Source of the DNA: Treponema sp. UBA3662
GTDB lineage: Bacteria; Spirochaetota; Spirochaetia; Treponematales; Treponemataceae
Direction of reading: 5' to 3'
Assembly: GCA_002373205.1 (NCBI GenBank)
Contig: DFJV01000035.1
Coordinates: forward strand, 929 to 22,314
Length of the DNA: 21,386 nt
Made by a program: the position numbers and the translations under genes. Numbering within the stretch: position 1 is the stretch's first letter; every line of letters starts with the position of its first letter. Below, in pieces: positions 13,049 through 20,177 of the stretch. The notes beneath the pieces were generated by a model, which searched no databases, was not told the DNA's origin, and saw only the letters and a list, made by a program, of their open reading frames with translations.

Positions 13049-14974
13049 TTAGATGCTTCCGGGCAAGCGGTTTTTCTTTAGGAATTCCTCAAACTCGTCT
13101 TCTTCGAGCGGGGTGGAATAATAATAGCCCTGAATGTAGTCCGCGTCCAGTTTTGAAACTGTCTCTGCGCCCTCTGCGGTTTCTACTCCCTGAATTACAA
13201 CCTTTGCCTTGGATATGCGGGTTATGTCCAGAATTGACTGAAAGAGAACCTTTTCTTTTTCGCCACCGGAAAATGAGGGTATTACGATGGACTTGTCTAT
13301 TTTTATGATGTTGAAAGGAATGGACATTAGCTTTTTTAGCGACGTGTTTCCTGTTCCCAGGTTGTCAAGACAAATGCTGTAGCCGTCTTGTGAAAGGGCC
13401 TGTATGTTTGCGTTAAAGGATTCGCTTGCTTGCCCTGCTGCGGTTTCTGTAATTTCTATGCTTATGCAGGAGTGGGGCAGGGAGTATTTTTTTAGTGTTC
13501 CGTTTATGGTGTCCCTTAGGTTGTCCTGTATACATTCAACAGAGGAAAGGTTTATTCCTATTGACTGCAAGCCGTAGCTTCCCAGGTGGCGCTCAGTAAA
13601 GGTGCGGCATACTTCGTTCATCATAAAATTTTCCAGTTCCAGAATGGAGCCGTTGCGCTCGGAAATGGGGATGAATACAGATGGGCCTATTACATTGCCG
13701 TTTTTGTCCGTCATGCGGAGCAGCGCTTCTGCCGTGTCGTAGGTCTTTGTCTTTAGCGAATATATTGGCTGGTAAAGGACTTTTAGGCGGCCTTCTTCTT
13801 CTGCGTTGTTGAGCAGGTTTTGCGTATTAAAGAGGAAGTGGATGGTTTCTACAGGCAGGTCCTGGCTTTTTACAAGGCTTAGGTTTTCTTTTATTCCCTT
13901 GTCCAGTATGTGCATAAGGTAGGCTTTTATTTCGTCCGTGGAAGAAGCCTGTTCCGGGCAGCAGATAAGGCTTACAGTTGCCGGTATAAGAATAGACTTT
14001 TCTTTTCCTGTGCGGAAGTTTGTAAAGATTTCGTGTGCCTTTTTAAGAACGGTGTTTGCAAAGTTTTCGTCTTCCTTGTCCAGGACAATCAGGTATGTTC
14101 CCGGAAAGAATTTGAATATGAGGGAATTTTTTAGAAGGTTTTCAAAGGCCCTTTTTTTGATTTCTGTTACCATTTTCGTTCTGTCACGCTGAACAAAGGC
14201 GGTTACAATTTTGGCATCGTGCAGGCAGACGGCTATGCAGTAGGTCTTTCTTTTTCCGGATATTTTTTTTGCGCAAAGTTTGTTGAAGCCTTCTTCGTTA
14301 AAGAGGCCGGTCATTCTGTCTACGAATGATTCTGGCGCCGGCATGGTAAAATATATGCTTACGATGGAGATGGAAATGGTCAGCGGGAAAATTTCTTCGT
14401 TAAGGAAAATGTTTTCTACTAAAAGCGTTACTATGCAGGAAAGGATTACGAATATGTAGATGAATGTGTTTTCTATGGATGCGTAGCCCCTTGCCGGAAT
14501 AAAGAAGCATGTTGCCGTAATAAAGCTTATGGCAAGCGCCACCGAGTAGATTGTTTTGAAGAGCCTTGTCTCCGTATATCTTAGCGACTGGTCTATGAAG
14601 AAGAGGGACTTTGTAAAGAAGTTTATTACCAGCAGTGCGGAAATTGCCAGAATCAAAATTATGATTGCAGGCTTTAGTTTTCTAAGGCTAAGCTTAAAGT
14701 TAAAGAGGGCAGCAAAGTAGAGGGGCCAGAGGAACATGGTGTAAAAAAAGAGGGCTATGATTATGTTTCTTAGTAGGAAAAGCCCTTGGGCACTTCTTAT
14801 AAGCCCCGATGAGTCTATTACGGAACCCAGGTCTATTATGACTGTGGCTACTACAATGTTAAGGAAAACCTTGTCTTGAAAAATCATGAGGGGTTGCCTG
14901 ATAAGGAATATAATCAGGAAGGATGCCGCTATTATGAGTGCGCATAGGTCAAAAGTAATTATTGTGTTAGGCAT
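13049..14974 (-). CDS. Membrane protein with degenerate GGDEF and EAL domains
   Basis: 641 residues: a seven-helix-type membrane sensor region (about 5-210), a degenerate GGDEF domain (about 218-370; DRMTGLFNEEGF is kept but GGDEF is replaced by PGTYL), and an EAL domain (about 385-635). In the EAL part Glu416 (AEALLRM), Asn475 (INLSS), Glu507/510 (EITET), Asp537, Lys558/Asp560 (KID), Glu598 and Gln615 remain. The second Asp of the DDFG motif is Asn538, and the first Glu of EGVE, the presumed general base in phosphodiesterases such as RocR, is Gln595. Loss of c-di-GMP hydrolysis with retained binding is therefore likely, but inferred. It starts inside the end of the upstream paralogue (8-base overlap) with GGAGG before its ATG. 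Confidence 0.85.
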   Translation of the reverse strand: MPNTIITFDLCALIIAASFLIIFLIRQPLMIFQDKVFLNIVVATVIIDLGSVIDSSGLIRSAQGLFLLRNIIIALFFYTMFLWPLYFAALFNFKLSLRKLKPAIIILILAISALLVINFFTKSLFFIDQSLRYTETRLFKTIYSVALAISFITATCFFIPARGYASIENTFIYIFVILSCIVTLLVENIFLNEEIFPLTISISIVSIYFTMPAPESFVDRMTGLFNEEGFNKLCAKKISGKRKTYCIAVCLHDAKIVTAFVQRDRTKMVTEIKKRAFENLLKNSLIFKFFPGTYLIVLDKEDENFANTVLKKAHEIFTNFRTGKEKSILIPATVSLICCPEQASSTDEIKAYLMHILDKGIKENLSLVKSQDLPVETIHFLFNTQNLLNNAEEEGRLKVLYQPIYSLKTKTYDTAEALLRMTDKNGNVIGPSVFIPISERNGSILELENFMMNEVCRTFTERHLGSYGLQSIGINLSSVECIQDNLRDTINGTLKKYSLPHSCISIEITETAAGQASESFNANIQALSQDGYSICLDNLGTGNTSLKKLMSIPFNIIKIDKSIVIPSFSGGEKEKVLFQSILDITRISKAKVVIQGVETAEGAETVSKLDADYIQGYYYSTPLEEDEFEEFLKKNRLPGSI

Positions 14975-16883
14975 TCAGCGCCTCCAGTGAAAAGAATTTT
15001 ACAAGGCCCTCTTGTGTGAGCGGTGGTGAATAGAAGTCTCCCTGCAGCATTTCCACTGCATATAGCTGGGCTGCAATGTTCTGGGAATTTGTGCTGATTT
15101 TTTTTGCCTTTACCTGCGTGTTGTATTTTTTGAATGCTTCTATTAGCGTGTTCATTGACTGGGTAATTTTGCCCTGCTGCTCGCCATGTTCAAGTGACGG
15201 CATTATAACCGTGGCTTCCGCAAGGTTGGCATTCATTAGCATCTGTATGTTTACGTGGGTGTTGCCAAGGTCTTCGAATGTAAAGCTGAATCCCTGCTCC
15301 TGAATTTTGTGTATCTTCCTTAGCACAAGCGGTGAGTAGCTTGCGAGTGCTGTGTCTGAAAGGATGAATCTTATCATTGAGTGGGGAATAAAATAAATGT
15401 CAGCTATTTCGCAGATGGTTTTTTCCGCATCATTCTTTGTTAGCTCGCTTAGGGGAAGGGGCAGTTCCACGAAAGAAACCTTGTGGTCTATGAGACGGGC
15501 CTTTTGGATTGTTCCGCAGACTGAATGGTAGGTGTAGAGGAAAATCTGTTTTGCAAGTCCAAGTTCTTCTGCGGCTTCCATAAGTTCTTTTGAGTATGCC
15601 AAGCCGATTGACCTGTCCTTGATGTAGTATTCCGTTTCTATGCTTTCCGCTTTTTTTGTGCTGCTGTTGAAGGTGGGCTGGTAGGTGATTTTTATGCTTT
15701 CGTCTGCAAGTGCTGTCTGTAGCAGGCTTAGGATTAGCTTCTTTCTCTTTAGCGAATTTATGTCCAGGTCTGATGCGGAGATTTGTTTTTTTGCTGGCCT
15801 GTTGTAGGGGAATGCCGCAAGTTCTATAAAGGAGCAGAAGTCTTCGTAGCTTGAGTAGTGCTCGGGGTAGGAAATCCTGCAGCAGCAGAAGGTGTGCACT
15901 ATGTTTATGTTGCCGATTGTGAAGGGGCTTGAGAATCTTTTTTCTATTAAAGAGCGCACCCTGTCCCCTTCAAGTTCATTGGTTTCTTTGTAGCAGAGGG
16001 CGAACATGTTCCTCTTTACGTGCATGACGGTAATCTTTTTTGAGATTTTGCTAAGGAATTTTGCCGCCAAGGAAAGAAAGCCGTCTGTAAGGGCGCTGTC
16101 AAATTCGTTGTCCATGGCGGGGATGTTGTCCAGTATTACAAGCAGGCATTCCCACTTTACCTTTGCGCGGATAAGGGTTGCGCTTGCAGAATAGAAGGCA
16201 GTCTCGTTTTGCAGGTCTGTCTTTATGTCTATGTAGTTTGAAGTTGATTCTATGGTCTGGTAGGCAAGCAGGGCTACAAGTGGAAGCACCAGGTTTGTTA
16301 CATGGACGGAAGGAAATACTATCTGCGTGAGTATGGACAAAACGCTGATTGAAATTAGAAAGACTACAATTGGCCTGTCTTTTTTAGTCATGCTTTCCCA
16401 GGCCCTTGCGGTTAGTATGCTGATGTAGGCAAGGTAGTAGGCTATTATGGCAAAGAAGAGGGGAAGCTGCTTAAAAGAGCCGTCTTCCGTAAGGTAAAAG
16501 AGGAGCGGTTTAAATTTGTTTACCGCAAGCAAAATGACAGACAGTACCGCAGGGGCAAAAATAAGGAACTGCTGGCGGGGCAGGGAAATCCTTCCGTGGA
16601 CAACGGTGTAAAAGTAGCCTGTAAAGAAGGCTGCGCAGAGGATAAGCGACAGTGCCGTGATTGCGCTAAGCAGGGGGAGAATGAAGGGAAATGCTTCTAC
16701 GGTTTTTTGCGAGTTTTTTGCCAGAAGTCTTGCTGCGTCTGCACTTATAAAAATGATGTTTATGGCGCAGCACAGGAAAAAAAGCCTGTTTCGGGAGACG
16801 GATGGTGCTCTTCTGATTGCGGCTACGCTTCCTAGCAGGGCAAGGAGCACGAAAGCTGCTATGTTAAACCGTATATTATCCAT
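14967..16883 (-). CDS. Membrane protein with strongly degenerate EAL domain
   Basis: 638 residues, collinear with the 641-residue neighbour: membrane region (about 8-210), GGDEF-like remnant (about 218-370), EAL-like region (about 385-630). Almost all catalytic residues are lost. EAL reads IETE, INLS reads VELPL, DDFG reads FEDLG, KID is ATV, and EGVE is absent; only the final QG (Gln614) is obvious. It is unlikely to hydrolyse c-di-GMP and may be a partner or receptor for the downstream paralogue, with which it overlaps by eight bases and is probably translationally coupled. It is first in the operon and appears leaderless (promoter 16890-16918). Confidence 0.78.
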   Translation of the reverse strand: MDNIRFNIAAFVLLALLGSVAAIRRAPSVSRNRLFFLCCAINIIFISADAARLLAKNSQKTVEAFPFILPLLSAITALSLILCAAFFTGYFYTVVHGRISLPRQQFLIFAPAVLSVILLAVNKFKPLLFYLTEDGSFKQLPLFFAIIAYYLAYISILTARAWESMTKKDRPIVVFLISISVLSILTQIVFPSVHVTNLVLPLVALLAYQTIESTSNYIDIKTDLQNETAFYSASATLIRAKVKWECLLVILDNIPAMDNEFDSALTDGFLSLAAKFLSKISKKITVMHVKRNMFALCYKETNELEGDRVRSLIEKRFSSPFTIGNINIVHTFCCCRISYPEHYSSYEDFCSFIELAAFPYNRPAKKQISASDLDINSLKRKKLILSLLQTALADESIKITYQPTFNSSTKKAESIETEYYIKDRSIGLAYSKELMEAAEELGLAKQIFLYTYHSVCGTIQKARLIDHKVSFVELPLPLSELTKNDAEKTICEIADIYFIPHSMIRFILSDTALASYSPLVLRKIHKIQEQGFSFTFEDLGNTHVNIQMLMNANLAEATVIMPSLEHGEQQGKITQSMNTLIEAFKKYNTQVKAKKISTNSQNIAAQLYAVEMLQGDFYSPPLTQEGLVKFFSLEALNA

Positions 16884-16889
16884 GCTTTT

Positions 16890-16918
16890 AGTATATTAGT
16901 AGATTTTGCTGCTGTCAA
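16890..16918 (-). promoter_or_regulatory. Promoter of the EAL-pair operon, predicted leaderless
   Basis: On the minus strand TTGACA (16918-16913), 17 bases, TATACT (16895-16890), essentially consensus. Six bases separate the -10 from the ATG, so +1 should be the A at 16883. No SD is present. Confidence 0.7.
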
Positions 16919-17149
16919 TTGAAGGTTTTTTGTTGTTTTTTTGGCGGCAATGCCATTTTTTCCACTGTATTTAACCTGCTTGCCAATATTCCTTGTATGT
17001 GGCGCTTGCGGGGTCGCTTGAAACTTCGTTGCGAGAACCGGCTTTCTCTGCCACCTTGCCAAGCAGTACCGAGCCATGGATGGCGGGTTAGCAGCATGCA
17101 GAAGTGCAAGGCGTTACTTTTCAACAAGTGTTTTTTTGGGGAAAGTTCT

Positions 17150-17249
17150 CTTCGACAGGCTCAGGGAACGTGGTTTGTTTGTTGCCATGCGCGCCCCTAT
17201 GCCCCCTTAGCGTTTTCGGTGAGGACGCTCCCTGAGCTTGTCGAAGGGG
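17150..17249. repeat. Inverted pair of REP-like units (REPIN-like)
   Basis: CTTCGACAGGCTCAGGGA (17150-17167) and TCCCTGAGCTTGTCGAAGGG (17229-17248) face each other about 60 bases apart and could form one long hairpin, the arrangement of REPIN-type doublets. Same unit as in 1518-1612. Confidence 0.65.
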
Positions 17250-17444
17250 CGGCATCACAAGAATGGAACCGAATGGCGTTGACGAGGAGCATGTTCGGTC
17301 GAATTGGCCACGGTGCAAAATGGTAGATCATTTTAGGCTTCCGTCCAGAAAAGTACCGTGCATAAAAATGCCTGATTAGTATCGTTTTACAAGGTTGATA
17401 TTAATACTTAAATGAATCTGAAATCTAAAAATAGCGTTTTTTCC

Positions 17445-17498
17445 TTGAATTTAAGCCAAAAACACTATATTTAGCAAAAAAAATTGTAAATATTACAA
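17445..17498 (+). promoter_or_regulatory. Possible pflB promoter and operator
   Basis: TTGAAT (17445-17450), 17 bases, TATTTA (17468-17473) is a possible promoter. TTGTAA-ATA-TTACAA (17484-17498) is a perfect inverted repeat just downstream of its expected start, placed like an operator. A second -10-like TATAGT (17534-17539) lacks a well-spaced -35. The regulator cannot be named. Confidence 0.35.
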
Positions 17499-17588
17499 AA
17501 TTCAGTTGCTTAATTTTTTTAATTGGAGTAGTATATAGTTATAAAGTTTAACCCTAAAACAAATTTTTATATTCAGTGAGGTTAGAGT

Positions 17589-19931
17589 ATGGTCCAGAGA
17601 GATGAGTGGAAAGGTTTTAAAACCGGACGCCTTTGGCAGGACGAAGTAAACGTCCGTGAATTTATTCAGCTTAATTACACACCGTTCGACGGTGATGCAA
17701 GCTTCCTTGCAGGTCCAACTGACGCTACAAACAAGCTTTTTGCAGAGCTTCAGCGTCTCCAGAAGGAAGAGCACAACAAGAAGTCTGTTGGTCTTGACGG
17801 AAAGGAACGCTCTGGTGTTCTTGACCTTGACACAGACATTGTTACAGGTATCAATTCCCACAAGCCGGGCTACATTTTTGCAGACGGTTCCCAGAAGGAT
17901 TTGGAGCAGGTTGTTGGTCTTCAGACAGACAAGCCTTTGAAGAGGGCTTTCATGCCTTTCGGTGGAATCCGCATGGCAGAGCAGAGCTGCGAGATGTACG
18001 GCTACAAGCCAAACGCAGAGCTCCACAAGATCTTTACAGAGTACCACAAGACTCACTCTGACGCAGTATTCCAGGTATACTCACCAGAGATCCGCAAGGC
18101 ACGTTCAGCACACATCCTTACCGGTTTGCCGGATACATACGGACGCGGACGCATTGTTGGTGACTACCGCCGCATTGCACTTTACGGTATTGACTTCCTT
18201 ATTGAACAGAAACAGAAGGACTTTGCAAACATCGGTGACGGCACAATGACAGATGACGTTATCCGCCTCCGCGAAGAAGTTGCAGAGCAGATCAAGGCTC
18301 TTGGCCAGATGAAGGAAATGGCTGCTTCTTACGGATTCGACATTTCTAAGCCTGCAAAGACAGCAAAAGAAGCATTCCAGTGGCTCTACTTCGGCTACCT
18401 CGCCGCAATCAAGACACAGAACGGTGCAGCTATGTCTGTTGGCCGCATTGCAACCTTCCTTGACATCTACATTGAACGTGACCTCAAGAACGGAATCCTT
18501 ACAGAATCACAGGCACAGGAACTCGTAGACCACATCGTTATGAAGTTCCGCATGGTACGCTTTGCCCGCATCGAAAGCTACAACCAGCTCTTCTCCGGCG
18601 ACCCAATCTGGGCAACCCTCGAAGTTGCAGGTCTTGGCCAGGACGGACGCTCAATGGTAACAAAGAACGACTTCCGCTTCCTCCACACATTGGAAAACAT
18701 GGGCCCTTCACCAGAGCCAAACATCACAGTTCTTTACTCAAAGAGACTGCCTAAGAACTTCCGCGACTATGCCGCAAAGATTTCTATTGACACATCTTCA
18801 ATCCAGTACGAGAACGACGACATCATGCGCCCGATTTGGGGTGATGACTACTCTATCTGCTGCTGCGTATCTGCAACACAGACTGGTAAGGAAATGCAGT
18901 TCTTCGGTGCACGCGCCAACCTTGCAAAGGCTTTGCTCTACGCAATCAACGGCGGTAAGGACGAAGAAGCAGGGCTTACACCAGGCGTACAGGTTGGACC
19001 GGAGATTGCTCCAATCACATCAGAGTATCTTGACTACAAGGAAGTCATGCACAAGTACGACATCATGCTTGAATGGCTTGCAGGCCTGTATGTAAACACA
19101 CTCAACGCAATTCACTATATGCACGACAAGTACTACTACGAAGCAGCTGAGCTCGCACTCATCGACACAGACGTCCGCCGCACATTTGCAACTGGTATTG
19201 CAGGTTTCAGCCACGTAGTTGACTCCCTCTCTGCAATCAAGTACGCAAAGGTTAAGGTTCTCCGCCGCGACATCGATGTTACGGACAAGAAGGGAAAGCG
19301 TGTATTCGCTCCCAACATGGCTTACGACTTCCAGATTGAAGGCGACTTCCCCCGCTACGGACAGGATGACGACAGAGCAGACGAAATTGCAAAGTGGCTT
19401 CTCAAGACATTCATCGGAAAGATCAAGAAGCACCACACATACCGCAACGCAGAGCCAACAACCTCTATCCTTACAATCACTTCAAACGTTGTATACGGAA
19501 AGGCTACAGGCGCATTGCCAAACGGACGCAAGGCACACGAGCCATTCTCACCGGGTGCAAACCCATCATACGGTGCAGAGACAAAGGGTCTCGTAAAGAG
19601 CTTGAACTCTGTTGCAAAGGTACCTTACGAATACTCTCTCGATGGTATCTCAAACACACAGACAATCAACCCAAGCGCTCTTGGTCACTCAGAAAAAGAG
19701 CAGGTTGAAAACCTTGTAAACGTCATGGACGGCTACTTTGAAAAGGGTGCACACCACCTGAACGTAAACGTCTTTGGCGTAGAAAAGCTCAAGGACTGCC
19801 AGGCTCATCCTGAAAAGCCCGAATATGCAAACTTCACGGTTCGCGTTTCTGGCTATGCAGTACGCTTCATCAACCTTACAAAGGAACAGCAGGACGACGT
19901 TATTGCACGTACCTGCCACGCTTCTCTGTAG
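17589..19931 (+). CDS. pflB: Formate acetyltransferase (pyruvate formate-lyase)
   Basis: 780 residues, slightly longer than E. coli PflB (760). This glycyl-radical enzyme of anaerobic metabolism turns pyruvate and CoA into acetyl-CoA and formate in the cytoplasm. The active-site pair is Cys425-Cys426, followed by VSATQTGKEMQFFGARANLA; an extra Cys424 makes three in a row. The radical glycine is Gly755 (RVSGYAVRF), 26 residues from the end as in E. coli. The start has TGAGGT six bases upstream. The codons are strongly biased compared with neighbours, as expected for a highly expressed gene, and this bias creates long spurious antisense frames. The activating enzyme PflA is not adjacent: the next gene is a different kind of radical SAM protein on the other strand. 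Confidence 0.98.
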   Translation: MVQRDEWKGFKTGRLWQDEVNVREFIQLNYTPFDGDASFLAGPTDATNKLFAELQRLQKEEHNKKSVGLDGKERSGVLDLDTDIVTGINSHKPGYIFADGSQKDLEQVVGLQTDKPLKRAFMPFGGIRMAEQSCEMYGYKPNAELHKIFTEYHKTHSDAVFQVYSPEIRKARSAHILTGLPDTYGRGRIVGDYRRIALYGIDFLIEQKQKDFANIGDGTMTDDVIRLREEVAEQIKALGQMKEMAASYGFDISKPAKTAKEAFQWLYFGYLAAIKTQNGAAMSVGRIATFLDIYIERDLKNGILTESQAQELVDHIVMKFRMVRFARIESYNQLFSGDPIWATLEVAGLGQDGRSMVTKNDFRFLHTLENMGPSPEPNITVLYSKRLPKNFRDYAAKISIDTSSIQYENDDIMRPIWGDDYSICCCVSATQTGKEMQFFGARANLAKALLYAINGGKDEEAGLTPGVQVGPEIAPITSEYLDYKEVMHKYDIMLEWLAGLYVNTLNAIHYMHDKYYYEAAELALIDTDVRRTFATGIAGFSHVVDSLSAIKYAKVKVLRRDIDVTDKKGKRVFAPNMAYDFQIEGDFPRYGQDDDRADEIAKWLLKTFIGKIKKHHTYRNAEPTTSILTITSNVVYGKATGALPNGRKAHEPFSPGANPSYGAETKGLVKSLNSVAKVPYEYSLDGISNTQTINPSALGHSEKEQVENLVNVMDGYFEKGAHHLNVNVFGVEKLKDCQAHPEKPEYANFTVRVSGYAVRFINLTKEQQDDVIARTCHASL

Positions 19932-19979
19932 TTTTAACTTGCCTGCCAGGGCATTAAAAACTCTGGCAGCATAAGAAGG

Positions 19980-20016
19980 CCCCGCCTGGATGAAAGTCTT
20001 GGCGGGGATTTTTTTT
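19980..20016 (+). terminator. pflB rho-independent terminator
   Basis: CCCCGCC (19980-19986) and GGCGGGG (20001-20007) form a perfect stem around a 14-base loop, followed by A and eight T. A weaker TGCCAG/CTGGCA hairpin lies just upstream (about 19945-19970). Confidence 0.92.
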
Positions 20017-20177
20017 CTATTTTTGGACGCAGTTTTTTCTTTTACAAACAAGCTTCCCAAAACAATTCATTGATTTTGACACAGGCCTTCCAGGGCTCGG
20101 TCACCCTCGGCCCCGCATACGCGTGGCGGCTTCGCCCCCTTCCACGCCATGCTCAGGCCATTTCCCTTTTCAACAGA

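Larger units (their letters stand above)
16919..17588. other. Repeat-containing intergenic region and pflB leader
   Basis: No credible gene. 17016-17033 repeats exactly 18 bases found at 1292-1309 (GCTTGAAACTTCGTTGCG). 17150-17249 holds two inverted CCCTGAGC-type units. From about 17340 the sequence turns AT-rich and belongs to the pflB upstream region. Confidence 0.55.

Noticed and set aside
16919..17326. Open frame of 135 codons on the plus strand, and an antisense one at 17121-17318
   Set aside because: Both cross the inverted REP-like pair and repeat sequence, have no SD and show no recognisable domain.
17484..17498. Rex or FNR binding site before pflB
   Set aside because: TTGTAA-ATA-TTACAA is palindromic but does not fit the Rex (TTGTGA-N6-TCACAA) or FNR (TTGAT-N4-ATCAA) consensus closely enough to name the regulator.
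17502..18056. Minus-strand open frame of 184 codons opposite the pflB start, and similar ones at 19020-19436 and 19689-20060
   Set aside because: They are artefacts of the strong codon bias of pflB, which removes stop codons from the other strand.
20080..20160. Terminator of the radical SAM gene
   Set aside because: GC-rich inverted sequence is present, but no T-tract follows on the minus strand; it looks like another interspersed repeat.
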